From Achromobacter mucicolens (lineage in GTDB: Bacteria > Pseudomonadota > Gammaproteobacteria > Burkholderiales > Burkholderiaceae_B), in the NCBI RefSeq assembly GCF_902859725.1, contig NZ_CADIJP010000022.1, positions 1 through 64,000 on the forward strand: DNA of 64,000 nucleotides, given 5' to 3'. How positions within the stretch are numbered: position 1 is the first letter of the stretch; each line of letters starts with the position of its first letter. The notes under the pieces were generated by a model. It searched no databases and was not told where the DNA came from. It worked only from the letters and a program-made list of their open reading frames with translations. The position numbers and the translations under genes were made by a program. Below, in pieces: positions 33,824 through 42,486 of this stretch.

Positions 33824-34951
33824 ATGAATACCCCGCGCAGTTTGGACAAAATGGTTCCCGTCACCATCCTCACCGGCTTCCTCGGTGCGGGCAAGACCAC
33901 CCTGCTCAAACGCATCCTGACCGAATTCCATGGCCGCCGCGTCGCGGTCATCGAAAACGAATTCGGGCCGGAAAGCATCGACAACGACCTGCTCGTGCAG
34001 GACAGCGACGAAGAAATCATCGAACTGTCCAACGGGTGCGTCTGCTGCACGGTGCGCGGCGACCTGATGCGCACGCTGTCCGACCTTCGCGCCAAGCGCG
34101 AAGCCGGCGACCTGAATTTCGAACGCGTCATCCTCGAAACCACCGGCATGGCCAACCCCGGCCCCGTGTGCCAGACGTTCTTCATGGATGACGACATCGC
34201 CGAGTACTACCGCCTGGACGCGGTGGTCACGGTGGTCGATGCCAAGCACGGCATGGCCACACTCGACGCACAACCCGAAGCCCAGAAGCAGGTCGGTTTC
34301 GCCGACCGCATCCTGATCTCGAAGAAAGACCTGGTCAACGAAGTCGACTACGAAGCGCTGCGCCACCGCCTGGTTCACATGAACCCGCGCGCGCCGATCA
34401 CCGCCGTCAACTTCGGCGACGTCGACCTCAAGTCCATCATCGACATCAGCGGCTTCAACCTGAATTCCATTCTGGACATCGACCCGGAGTTCCTGGCCGA
34501 TGAGCATCCGGACGCCGCGCACGACCATGCCCACGGGCACGATCACGACCATGATCACGGCCACGGCCATGACCACGATCACGATCATGACCACGACGGC
34601 GAATGCGGCGCGCACTGCAATCATGCCCATCATCACCACCCCAAGCACGACGACGAAATCGGCGCGTTCGTGTTCCGTTCCAACAAGCCGTTCGATCCCG
34701 CGCGCCTTGAGGAATTCCTGGGCGGCGTCGTGCAGGTCTATGGCCCCGACCTGATGCGCTACAAGGGCATCCTGTACATGAAGGGCATCAACCGCCGCAT
34801 GTTGTTCCAGGGTGTGCACATGATGATGGGCGCCGAACCCGGCAAGCCGTGGACCGCGGCCGAAAAACCGTCCACCAAGATGGTGTTCATCGGACGTAAG
34901 CTGCCCCAGGAGATTTTTACCCGGGGCTTGGAGCAGTGCCTGGCGGGGTAA
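33824..34951 (+). CDS. COG0523/CobW-family GTPase, probable zinc metallochaperone
   Basis: A 375-residue G3E GTPase. Walker A GFLGAGKTT is at residues 18-26, the metal-binding CxCC motif (GCVCCTV) at 72-75, followed by a His/Asp-rich loop (about residues 226-285) and a C-terminal CobW domain. COG0523 proteins use GTP to hand metal to client enzymes; a position beside zur, and the His-rich loop, point to zinc rather than cobalt. No Zur box was seen at its promoter, so control may be constitutive or by another factor. A start at ATG 33851 (MVPVTILTG) would give the shorter standard N-terminus. Confidence 0.88.
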   Translation: MNTPRSLDKMVPVTILTGFLGAGKTTLLKRILTEFHGRRVAVIENEFGPESIDNDLLVQDSDEEIIELSNGCVCCTVRGDLMRTLSDLRAKREAGDLNFERVILETTGMANPGPVCQTFFMDDDIAEYYRLDAVVTVVDAKHGMATLDAQPEAQKQVGFADRILISKKDLVNEVDYEALRHRLVHMNPRAPITAVNFGDVDLKSIIDISGFNLNSILDIDPEFLADEHPDAAHDHAHGHDHDHDHGHGHDHDHDHDHDGECGAHCNHAHHHHPKHDDEIGAFVFRSNKPFDPARLEEFLGGVVQVYGPDLMRYKGILYMKGINRRMLFQGVHMMMGAEPGKPWTAAEKPSTKMVFIGRKLPQEIFTRGLEQCLAG

Positions 34952-35075
34952 TCCCCATTCCTGCGTGACGCGATGCGACGAAGGCAGTACTGTGAGGTAC
35001 GGATAGCGTAGGCAACAAGTAACACGGACCGGGACGGACGCCCGCGCCAGGATCGATTCATAGTGGAGTGTTTAC

Positions 35076-35540
35076 ATGGCTACCAAGGCAGCAACCAAAA
35101 AATCAAGCAAGTCGACGAGCGATACGGCGATTGATCTGCCCAGCGAGAAGGAATTGCTGGCCATGCCCGAGTCCGACTACATGAACGACCGCCAATTGGC
35201 GTTCTTCAAGGAACGGCTCAAACAACTCGAGCAGGACATTCTGGCCAACGCCGGCGAGACCACCGAGCACCTGCGTGAAACGCAATTCGTGCCCGACCCC
35301 GCCGACCGCGCCACCATCGAGGAAGAGCACGCCCTGGAACTGCGCACCCGCGACCGCGAGCGCAAGCTGCTCAAGAAGGTGCAGCAATCCATCGCCCGCA
35401 TCGACAGCGGCGAATACGGCTGGTGCGAAGAAACGGGCGAGCCCATCGGCATCCCGCGCCTGCTCGCCCGCCCCACGGCCACCCTGTCGCTTGAAGCGCA
35501 GGAACGCCGCGAGATGCGTCAAAAGCTGTACGGCGACTGA
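35076..35540 (+). CDS. dksA: DksA, RNA polymerase-binding transcription factor (Cys-poor)
   Basis: A 154-residue DksA that acts with ppGpp in the RNA polymerase secondary channel. The coiled-coil hairpin spans about residues 45-105, with the acidic tip DPADRATIEEE. The C-terminal finger region reads WCEETGEPIGIPRLLARPTA, then TLSLEAQERRE: of the four zinc cysteines in E. coli DksA only the first is kept, so it should not need zinc. GGAG lies before the ATG. It follows the COG0523 GTPase, a pairing reminiscent of the zinc-sparing DksA2 systems, although Cys-poor DksA is also common in alpha- and betaproteobacteria. A terminator follows. Confidence 0.93.
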   Translation: MATKAATKKSSKSTSDTAIDLPSEKELLAMPESDYMNDRQLAFFKERLKQLEQDILANAGETTEHLRETQFVPDPADRATIEEEHALELRTRDRERKLLKKVQQSIARIDSGEYGWCEETGEPIGIPRLLARPTATLSLEAQERREMRQKLYGD

Positions 35541-35567
35541 TCCGTCCCGCATTCGCTCCGTCCCCTG

Positions 35568-35603
35568 AAAGGCCATGCCGGTTTCCGCGCATGGCCTTTT
35601 TTA
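35568..35603 (+). terminator. Rho-independent terminator after dksA
   Basis: AAGGCCATGC and GCATGGCCTT form a ten-pair stem with a ten-base loop, followed by TTTTTTAT. Confidence 0.9.
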
Positions 35604-35633
35604 TCGTCCCCGGGGCACATGAAGTCCCAAGAC

Positions 35634-35660
35634 CTTGATATCCCCGCGACCGCCCCCAGC
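35634..35660 (+). promoter_or_regulatory. Candidate heat-shock (sigma32) promoter for hslVU
   Basis: CTTGATA and CCCCCAGC, separated by 12 bases, resemble the sigma32 consensus (CTTGAAA, 11-16 bases, CCCCATNT). They lie 25 bases before the hslV start codon. hslVU is a classic sigma32 target. Confidence 0.6.
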
Positions 35661-35684
35661 TAACTTTTTCATAGGAAGGAACGC

Positions 35685-36224
35685 ATGGAACAATTTCACG
35701 CCACCACCATCGTGTGTGTGCGCCGCGGCAACCGCGTCGCGCTGGGCGGCGATGGCCAGGTCACCCTGGGCAACATCGTCATCAAGGGCACTGCCCGCAA
35801 GATCCGCCGCCTCTATCACGACAAGATCCTCGCTGGCTTTGCCGGCGCCACCGCCGATGCGTTCACGCTGCAGGAACGCTTCGAGGCCAAGCTTGAAAAG
35901 CACCAGGGCAACCTGATGCGCGCCGCGGTCGAACTGACCCGCGACTGGCGCACCGACCGCGTCCTGCGCCGTCTGGAAGCCATGCTGATCGTGGCTGACG
36001 CCGAGCACACGCTGGTGCTCACCGGCAATGGCGACGTCCTGGAACCCGAGCACGGCCTGGCCGCCATCGGCTCCGGCGGCGCTTACGCCCAGTCGGCCGC
36101 CCTCGCGCTGCTGCGCAACACCGACCTGCCGCCCGAGACGATCATCAAGCAATCGCTCGAGATCGCCGGCGACCTGTGCATCTACACCAACCAGAACCAC
36201 GTCATCGAAACGCTGGGCGACTGA
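35685..36224 (+). CDS. hslV: ATP-dependent protease subunit HslV
   Basis: The 179-residue peptidase subunit of the HslUV (ClpQY) protease, which forms a double hexamer in the cytosol. It matches HslV throughout ([27 protein letters not shown]). The N-terminus is MEQFHA followed by TTIVCVRR, so six residues rather than Met alone must be removed to expose the catalytic Thr (residue 7). The start is well supported by AGGAAGGA upstream and by the lack of a closer start codon. hslU follows after 70 bases. Confidence 0.96.
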   Translation: MEQFHATTIVCVRRGNRVALGGDGQVTLGNIVIKGTARKIRRLYHDKILAGFAGATADAFTLQERFEAKLEKHQGNLMRAAVELTRDWRTDRVLRRLEAMLIVADAEHTLVLTGNGDVLEPEHGLAAIGSGGAYAQSAALALLRNTDLPPETIIKQSLEIAGDLCIYTNQNHVIETLGD

Positions 36225-36294
36225 CGCCCGCCACGCGGCGCAGCCTGCGCCGCGGCGCCCTCCCAGCCCGCCCTAGCATCAAGGATCCGCCCTC

Positions 36295-37629
36295 ATGTCC
36301 GCATCCAACATGACGCCCGGAGAGATCGTCTCCGAACTCGACAAGTACATCGTCGGCCAGAACCGCGCCAAGCGCGCCGTCGCCGTGGCGCTGCGCAACC
36401 GCTGGCGCCGCCAGCAGGTCGCCGAGCCCCTGCGCCACGAAATCCATCCCAAGAACATCCTGATGATCGGCCCGACCGGCGTCGGCAAGACCGAGATCGC
36501 GCGCCGCCTGGCCAAGCTGGCCAACGCGCCGTTCATCAAGATCGAAGCCACGAAGTTCACCGAGGTCGGCTACGTGGGCCGCGACGTGGACACCATCATC
36601 CGCGACCTGACCGAATACTCAATCAAGCAGACCCGCGAACTGGAAATGCGCCGCGTGCGCACCCAGGCCGAGGACGCCGCCGAAGACCGCATCCTGGACG
36701 CGCTGGTGCCTCCGCCCCGCGGCGCCTCGGGCGAACCGCAGCGCGGCGAAGACAACAGCGCCCGCCAGACGTTCAGGAAGCGCCTGCGCGAAGGGCTGAT
36801 CGACGATCTGGAGATCGAGATCGAAGTCGCCCAGACCGTGCCGCAAATGGACGTCATGACGCCCCCGGGCATGGAAGAAATGGCCGAGCAGCTGCGCGGC
36901 ATGTTCGCGGGCATGGCGCGCGACAAGAAAAAGCCTAAGAAGATGAAGGTGCGCGAAGCCTTCAAGCTCATCGTCGACGAAGAAGCCGCCAAGCGCGTCA
37001 ACGAAGAAGACCTGCGCAGCGTGGCGATCACCAACGTCGAGCAGAACGGCATCGTCTTCCTGGACGAGATCGACAAGATTGCCGCCCGCCAGGAATCCGG
37101 CGGCGCCGATGTCTCGCGCCAGGGCGTGCAGCGCGACTTGCTGCCGCTGGTTGAAGGCACCACCGTCAACACGCGCTACGGCATGGTCCGCACCGATCAC
37201 ATCCTGTTCATCGCGTCGGGCGCCTTTCACCTGTCGCGCCCGTCGGACCTGATCCCCGAGCTGCAAGGCCGTTTCCCGATCCGCGTCGAACTCGAATCGC
37301 TCACCGCCGAAGACTTCGTGCGCATCCTGTCCGACACGGATGCCTCGCTGACCAAGCAGTACACGGCGCTGATGGCCACCGAGGACGTCGAGCTCGAATT
37401 CACCGACGAAGGCGTGCGCCGCCTGGCGGAGCTGGCCTTCGAGGTCAACGAAACCACCGAGAACATCGGTGCCCGACGCCTCTACACGGTGATGGAAAAG
37501 CTGCTCGACGAGCTGTCCTTCGATGCAACCTCCAGCCAGGACAGGCACGTCAGGATCGACGCCGCCTACGTCAACGCGCAGCTGGCCGAAGCCGCCAGCA
37601 GCCAGGACCTGGCGCGTTACGTGCTCTGA
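36295..37629 (+). CDS. hslU: ATP-dependent protease ATPase subunit HslU
   Basis: The 444-residue AAA+ unfoldase that feeds substrates to HslV. Walker [10 protein letters not shown] is at residues 59-67 and Walker [11 protein letters not shown] lies after the intermediate domain (residues ~110-240, with the charged stretch DKKKPKKMK). The C-terminus ends in ARYVL, close to the conserved tail that docks into HslV. An AAGGA site lies ten bases before the ATG. It is cotranscribed with hslV and followed by a strong terminator. Confidence 0.97.
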   Translation: MSASNMTPGEIVSELDKYIVGQNRAKRAVAVALRNRWRRQQVAEPLRHEIHPKNILMIGPTGVGKTEIARRLAKLANAPFIKIEATKFTEVGYVGRDVDTIIRDLTEYSIKQTRELEMRRVRTQAEDAAEDRILDALVPPPRGASGEPQRGEDNSARQTFRKRLREGLIDDLEIEIEVAQTVPQMDVMTPPGMEEMAEQLRGMFAGMARDKKKPKKMKVREAFKLIVDEEAAKRVNEEDLRSVAITNVEQNGIVFLDEIDKIAARQESGGADVSRQGVQRDLLPLVEGTTVNTRYGMVRTDHILFIASGAFHLSRPSDLIPELQGRFPIRVELESLTAEDFVRILSDTDASLTKQYTALMATEDVELEFTDEGVRRLAELAFEVNETTENIGARRLYTVMEKLLDELSFDATSSQDRHVRIDAAYVNAQLAEAASSQDLARYVL

Positions 37630-37654
37630 TCCCGCCCCCGGCGCAACCGGGCGC

Positions 37655-37691
37655 AAAAAACCCCGCCGCAAGCGATTGCGGCGGGGTTTTT
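37655..37691. terminator. Bidirectional terminator between hslU and the CusF-like gene
   Basis: AAAAACCCCGCCGCAA, a four-base loop and the exact complement TTGCGGCGGGGTTTTT form a 16-pair hairpin with A and T tracts, serving the converging genes. Confidence 0.95.
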
Positions 37692-37704
37692 CATTGGACC
37701 GGCA

Positions 37705-38010
37705 TCAGTTCGAGATCGCCGTCACCACGTACTTGCCATCCTTGCGCGTGGCGGTGAAGCGCACCTTGTCGCCCGCCTTGATATTGGCCAGCAACGCCGG
37801 ATCGGCCTGATAGACCAGCGACATCGCCGGCAGGTCCAGCGCCTTGATGGCATCGTGCTTGATCGTGACCTTGCCCGCAGCGGCGTCCACGCGCCGCACC
37901 TCGCCCGTGGCGTCGGCCTGCTGCGCGAACGCCAGGGGCGTGGCCAGCGAGACGACGGCCATTGCGGTGGCAACGGCCATGGGCGTTGTGTATTTGCGGT
38001 TAAAACCCAT
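37705..38010 (-). CDS. CusF-like copper-binding domain protein (periplasmic)
   Basis: A 101-residue protein with a signal peptide (cleaved near AFAQQ) and one CusF-type OB domain: GEVRRVDAAAGKVTIKHDAI, then LPAMSLVY, then IKAGDKVRF. CusF binds Cu(I)/Ag(I) through His36, Met47, Met49 and a stacking Trp44. Here the His and the first Met are kept, the second Met is Leu and the Trp is Leu, so metal affinity or specificity is probably altered. GGGAGG lies six bases before the ATG. No Cus efflux genes are nearby. Confidence 0.8.
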   Translation of the reverse strand: MGFNRKYTTPMAVATAMAVVSLATPLAFAQQADATGEVRRVDAAAGKVTIKHDAIKALDLPAMSLVYQADPALLANIKAGDKVRFTATRKDGKYVVTAISN

Positions 38011-38234
38011 ATGAAACCTCCCTATGCGGTCCGAGCGGGCAAGACGCCAAGGCGGGCTTGCCGCTTTTTACAGTGCTAGGATACTGCGCGAATGAAACAG
38101 TTCCGCTGCCAGTGCGCAACAATCCTGACGGTTGTTTGCTGGCAGCCCCTGTTCGAGGCGGGTGCGCTTACCGTCGGACGCAAGCCGCTTACCTCTTTCA
38201 CCACACGCTTCTCACCACACCGAATCACATCACC

Positions 38235-38789
38235 ATGGCCAACCGCTTATCCGTCATTGCCACCCGCACCGGTGACGATGGCACCACTGGACTGGGGGAC
38301 GGATCCCGGGTCCCCAAGGACGCCCCCCGCATTGCCGCCCTGGGCGACGTGGACGAGCTGAACAGCGTCATCGGCCTGCTGCTGACCGAAGCCCTGCCCG
38401 AGGACGTGGCCGCCGACCTGCTCACCATCCAGCACGACCTGTTCGACATGGGCGCGGAGCTCTGCATCCCCGGCCACGTGGCGGTCAAGGACGAACAGGT
38501 TGCCCACCTGGATGCGCGCCTGGCGCATTACAACGCGGCGCTGCCGCCGCTGCGTGAATTCATCCTGCCCGGCGGTTCCCGGCCTGCGGCGCTGGCGCAC
38601 ATGGCGCGCACGGTGGCCCGGCGCGCCGAACGCGCCGTGGTCGCGCTGGCGGGCGTCGAGACCGTCCACGCGCCGGTCAGGCAGTACCTGAACCGGCTCT
38701 CGGACCTGATGTTCGTGCTGGCGCGCTACGTCAACCGACACCTGGGCCAGCAGGACACCTTCTGGGCCGGCGCGCAGGCGCGCCGCTGA
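38235..38789 (+). CDS. Corrinoid adenosyltransferase, PduO type
   Basis: A 184-residue ATP:cob(I)alamin adenosyltransferase that makes the coenzyme form of B12. The ATP-binding N-terminus RTGDDGTTGLGDGSRVPKD and the C-terminal helices (RAERAVVAL; YLNRLSDLMFVLAR) are characteristic. The ATG at 38235 starts the family sequence; the long open frame upstream of it is not conserved. It stands alone, and no cobalamin riboswitch or B12 genes were found in the 224 bases upstream. Confidence 0.93.
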   Translation: MANRLSVIATRTGDDGTTGLGDGSRVPKDAPRIAALGDVDELNSVIGLLLTEALPEDVAADLLTIQHDLFDMGAELCIPGHVAVKDEQVAHLDARLAHYNAALPPLREFILPGGSRPAALAHMARTVARRAERAVVALAGVETVHAPVRQYLNRLSDLMFVLARYVNRHLGQQDTFWAGAQARR

Positions 38790-38820
38790 CCTGTCCTCGC
38801 GCCATCCGGAGCCCGCCCTC

Positions 38821-39735
38821 ATGCCAAGCATCCTGTTATTGGGCAAGGACGGCCAACTGGGCCGTGCGCTGCAGGCCGTCCTGCCGGCGGCGGGCGATGT
38901 GACGGCGCTGGGCCGGGATGCCCTGGACATGCGTGACCAGGTGGCCATTACCGCCGCGCTGGACGCGCATCGCCCCGACATCATCGTCAACGCGGCCGCA
39001 TGGACCGCGGTCGACCAAGCCGAGCGCGAACCCGAAGCGGCCGCCCAGGTGAACGCGGTGGCGGTGTCCACGCTGGCAAGGCACGCCGCGGCCAGCGGCG
39101 CGCTGCTGGTTCACTACTCCACGGATTACGTCTATGACGGCGCGCTTGCGAGGCCCTATACCGAAGCCGATGCGCCCAATCCCATCAATGTGTATGGCGC
39201 CACCAAACTGGCCGGCGAACGCGCCATTGCGGCAAGCGCTTGCCAGGCGCTGGTGCTGCGCTGCAGCTGGATCCATTCGCTGCACGGGCACAATTTCTTT
39301 CGCACGATCCTGAACCTGGCCCGCACGCGTGCATCGCTACATGTCGTGGCGGACCAGCACGGCACGCCGACGCCCGCTTCGCTGATCGCGCAAACCACGG
39401 TGCGCTGCATCGCCCTGCATCAGGCGCGGGCGCTGCCTTCGGGGCTTTATCACATCGCGGCTGCAGGCGCCACAAGCTGGCATGCGTACGCGCAGTACCT
39501 TGTCGCGGGCGCCCGCAAGCGGGGCGTCAATCTAACGCTGAAACCTGAGCAGATCGCCGCCGTGGCGTCGGCGGACTATGCGGCAGACGCCGCGCGGCCG
39601 CGCAACTCCCGGCTGGACACGACGGCCTTGGCGTTGGCAACCGGCTTTGCGCCGGCCGACTGGACCACGTATGTGGACGAGAGCCTGGATGCGCTCGTGG
39701 CCTGCGGCGTGGAGGCGTATTTTTCGCAGGCGTAG
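38821..39735 (+). CDS. rfbD: dTDP-4-dehydrorhamnose reductase
   Basis: A 304-residue short-chain dehydrogenase that makes dTDP-L-rhamnose for LPS or other glycans. The nucleotide-binding GKDGQLGRAL is at the N-terminus, VNAAAWTAVDQAE follows, and the active-site YGATKLAGE contains the Tyr-x3-Lys pair. It lies 31 bases after the adenosyltransferase gene. The other rhamnose genes (rfbA, rfbB, rfbC) are not beside it, so the pathway must be completed from elsewhere. Confidence 0.9.
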   Translation: MPSILLLGKDGQLGRALQAVLPAAGDVTALGRDALDMRDQVAITAALDAHRPDIIVNAAAWTAVDQAEREPEAAAQVNAVAVSTLARHAAASGALLVHYSTDYVYDGALARPYTEADAPNPINVYGATKLAGERAIAASACQALVLRCSWIHSLHGHNFFRTILNLARTRASLHVVADQHGTPTPASLIAQTTVRCIALHQARALPSGLYHIAAAGATSWHAYAQYLVAGARKRGVNLTLKPEQIAAVASADYAADAARPRNSRLDTTALALATGFAPADWTTYVDESLDALVACGVEAYFSQA

Positions 39736-39777
39736 CGGGCGCGGCCACGCAAGGCCACGCCCATACCGTTCAGACGA

Positions 39778-40782
39778 TCAGTTCACGCCAGCCGCGTGCG
39801 CCTGCTCGTCGGCGTGGTACGAAGACCGCACCATCGCGCCAACCGCCGCATGCGAGAACCCCATCGCGTACGCTTCGCGCTCGAACATCGCGAACGTATC
39901 GGGATGCACATAGCGCAGCACCGGCAGGTGGTGTTCGGACGGCTGCAGGTACTGGCCGATCGTGATCATGTCCACGTTGTGCTCGCGCATGTCGCGCATC
40001 ACCTGCAGGATTTCCTCGTCCGTCTCGCCCAGGCCGAGCATCAGGCCGGATTTGGTGGGCACTTCCGGATGCAGCTTCTTGAACTCGGCCAGCAACTTCA
40101 GCGAGTGCATGTAGTCCGAGCCCGGACGCGCCTGCTTGTACAGGCGCGGCACGGTTTCCAGGTTGTGGTTCATGACGTCCGGAGGACCGGCGTTCAGGAT
40201 GGTCAGCGCGCGGTCCAGGCGACCGCGGAAGTCGGGCACCAGCACCTCGATGCGGGTGGTGGGCGACAGTTCGCGGATATGCGTGATGCAGTCCACGAAG
40301 TGGCCCGCGCCCCCATCGCGCAGGTCGTCGCGGTCGACCGAGGTGATCACCACGTACGACAGCTTCATGGCGGCGATGGTGCGCGCCAGGTTTTCGGGTT
40401 CCTTGGTGTCCAGCGGATCGGGCCGGCCGTGGCCCACATCACAGAACGGGCAGCGGCGCGTGCACTTGTCGCCCATGATCATGAACGTGGCGGTGCCCTT
40501 GCCGAAGCATTCGCCGATGTTCGGGCACGAAGCCTCTTCACAGACCGTGTGCAGGTTGTGCTCGCGCAGGATGCGCTTGATGTCGTAGAAGCGCGAACCG
40601 GGCGCGGCGGCCTTCACGCGGATCCATTCAGGCTTCTTCAGGCGCTCGGCCGGAATGATCTTGATGGGAATGCGCGCCGTCTTGGCCTGCGATTTCTGCT
40701 TTTGCGTCGGATCGTAGACCGCCTCGGCAGGCGCGGCGGCGGATTCGTTCGAGGGCACAGGGGACTCGGCGAGCGTGGACAT
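39778..40782 (-). CDS. lipA: Lipoyl synthase
   Basis: A 334-residue radical SAM enzyme that inserts two sulfurs into protein-bound octanoyl groups. The radical-SAM cluster motif is CTRRCPFC, and the auxiliary cluster comes from the N-terminal motif [12 protein letters not shown]. It has a ~35-residue N-terminal extension rich in Ala, Pro and Lys, common in betaproteobacteria. lipB, which supplies the octanoyl group, lies about 1.7 kb upstream on the same strand, separated by a LacI-like gene in the opposite direction and a Sel1 gene. Confidence 0.97.
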   Translation of the reverse strand: MSTLAESPVPSNESAAAPAEAVYDPTQKQKSQAKTARIPIKIIPAERLKKPEWIRVKAAAPGSRFYDIKRILREHNLHTVCEEASCPNIGECFGKGTATFMIMGDKCTRRCPFCDVGHGRPDPLDTKEPENLARTIAAMKLSYVVITSVDRDDLRDGGAGHFVDCITHIRELSPTTRIEVLVPDFRGRLDRALTILNAGPPDVMNHNLETVPRLYKQARPGSDYMHSLKLLAEFKKLHPEVPTKSGLMLGLGETDEEILQVMRDMREHNVDMITIGQYLQPSEHHLPVLRYVHPDTFAMFEREAYAMGFSHAAVGAMVRSSYHADEQAHAAGVN

Positions 40783-40938
40783 GGGACACCTTCGTGACCG
40801 GCGCGCAAAAACGGCCGGGTCTGGGAGAAAACTGGCATTTTACCCCTCACGGCCCGCTCCGCCGCGGGAACGTCCCACGCCCCGGGGACCGCCGGCCCTG
40901 GGTTATCGTCTGGCCTGACGCATTTCCTGTCTTTTGCC

Positions 40939-41751
40939 ATGCCCTGCCTGCCCTCGCCCGCCCCGATTGCCGTGATTGCCGCCCGTCTGGATGCCGGTCC
41001 GACCGCCCGTGCCCTCCAGGCGTGCAGCGAGCGTCTGGCCCCTGCCGGCTACTACCTGGCAGCGGCGCCCTGGCAGGACGCCGCGGCGCTGCCGCTGCTG
41101 GAGGCGCTGCGGCCAGCGGCCGCCCTGGTCGTCGGTCCCCTGGACAACGCCGCGCTGCGCGCCACGCTCGCCGCCCTGGAGATTCCGGTCGTCGAGACCT
41201 GGAGCCTTTCGCCCCAGACGCTGGACAGCGCGGTGGCGATCGACAACGCCGAGGCCGGCCGCATGGCGGCGCGGCACCTGGCCGAAAAGCGCCATTTGCG
41301 CGTTGCCTGCATCAGCGCCGACACGCCCTGGGAGCGCGCCCGGCGCGAGGGCTTCGTCGGCAGCGCCGCCGCGCTGGGCCTGGAACGGGTCGCCGACATC
41401 GTGCAGCCCGAGGTCCAGCACATGAACGACGGCCGCATGGCTTTTCTGCGCTTGCTGGCCACCAACACGATCTTCGATGCGGTGTTCTGCACGTCCGACC
41501 TGCTGGCGGCCGCCGCCGTGTCGGAAGCGCACAACCGCGACCTGCAGGTGCCGCAGGATCTGGCCGTGCTGGGATTTTCGGATGACGGCAGCGCCGTGCA
41601 ATGGGTGCAGGGCCTGACCACGCTGGGCGTGGACGCCGCCGAACTGGGCCGGCGGGCCGGTCAGTTGCTATTGGACCGGCTGGAGGGCGAGCGCGGCGCG
41701 GGCCAGCGCGACATGATCGATGTGGTGCTGGACCTGCGGCTCAGCACCTGA
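40939..41751 (+). CDS. LacI-type ligand-binding domain protein lacking a DNA-binding domain
   Basis: A 270-residue protein that aligns with the periplasmic-binding-protein-like domain of LacI/GalR regulators (AIDNAEAGRMAARHLAEKRH; GFSDDGSAVQWVQGLTTLGVD split by a short gap). It begins directly at that domain: the ~60-residue helix-turn-helix is absent, and none is found in any frame in the 156-base upstream gap. It also lacks a signal peptide, so it is not a transport receptor. It may be a cytosolic ligand sensor, a decayed regulator or a truncated gene. It converges with a Sel1 protein gene. Confidence 0.75.
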   Translation: MPCLPSPAPIAVIAARLDAGPTARALQACSERLAPAGYYLAAAPWQDAAALPLLEALRPAAALVVGPLDNAALRATLAALEIPVVETWSLSPQTLDSAVAIDNAEAGRMAARHLAEKRHLRVACISADTPWERARREGFVGSAAALGLERVADIVQPEVQHMNDGRMAFLRLLATNTIFDAVFCTSDLLAAAAVSEAHNRDLQVPQDLAVLGFSDDGSAVQWVQGLTTLGVDAAELGRRAGQLLLDRLEGERGAGQRDMIDVVLDLRLST

Positions 41752-41757
41752 TCCGCG

Positions 41758-42486
41758 TCAGTCCGCGACCTCGTACAGGGCGGGAAAGCCGCAGTCCTGC
41801 AGCATGCCGTTGGCTTCCTTCAGGAACGCCTGCGTGGCGGTTTCGGGAACGCGCACAAGCCACGCCACGGCGTCTTCCTTGCGGCCCTGCAACAGCAGCA
41901 TGCGGCCCAGGTGGAACATGCCCCGGAAATCGCCGCCCTCGGCGCAGCGCCGATAGCAGTCGAACGCGCGTTCCAGGTCTTGCGGGACCACGTCGCCCGC
42001 TTCGTGATAGCGGCCCACCACGCCAATCGACTTCACGTGGCCGGCTTGAGCGGCCTGCTGGTACAGCGCCAGCGCCGCGGCCTGATTCTGCGTCACGCCG
42101 CCGCGGCCGGTGCGCAGCATGTGGGCGTAGTTGTACATGCCCCAATCCAGGCCCGCGTCCGCCGCACGCCGGAACCAGTAGGCCGCGACCGTATCGTCGG
42201 CCGCCACGCCCCAGCCGTTTTCATAGCAGCGCCCCACCATGTTGATGGCCATGGGGTGATCGGCGTGCGCCGCGCGCTTGAACCACGACAGTCCCTCGGC
42301 GGGTTGGCGTTCGACGCCCACGCCGTCCAGCAGCATCTGCCCGTAGATCGTCTGCGCCTCGGTCAGCCCCAGGTCGGCGGCGGCGCGGATCCATGCCGCG
42401 TATTCCTCGGGCGGCCCGGATTCGCGCAGCCGGGCAAGCTGTTCGGGCGTGGTGGCGGCGACCTCGGCCGCGGTGTAGGTCTTCAA
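41758..42486 (-). CDS. Sel1-repeat protein
   Basis: A 242-residue protein of tandem Sel1-like repeats (helical, ~36 residues each), for example [22 protein letters not shown] and then [22 protein letters not shown]. Such repeats mediate protein-protein contact. There is no signal peptide, so it is cytosolic. The start is TTG at 42486, whose TTGA overlaps the lipB stop codon, implying translational coupling to lipB. Its function is unknown. Confidence 0.78.
   Translation of the reverse strand: MKTYTAAEVAATTPEQLARLRESGPPEEYAAWIRAAADLGLTEAQTIYGQMLLDGVGVERQPAEGLSWFKRAAHADHPMAINMVGRCYENGWGVAADDTVAAYWFRRAADAGLDWGMYNYAHMLRTGRGGVTQNQAAALALYQQAAQAGHVKSIGVVGRYHEAGDVVPQDLERAFDCYRRCAEGGDFRGMFHLGRMLLLQGRKEDAVAWLVRVPETATQAFLKEANGMLQDCGFPALYEVAD

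Noticed and set aside
38011-38234. Possible cobalamin riboswitch before the adenosyltransferase gene
   Set aside because: No B12-box (GCCACTG-like) element or matching fold was found.
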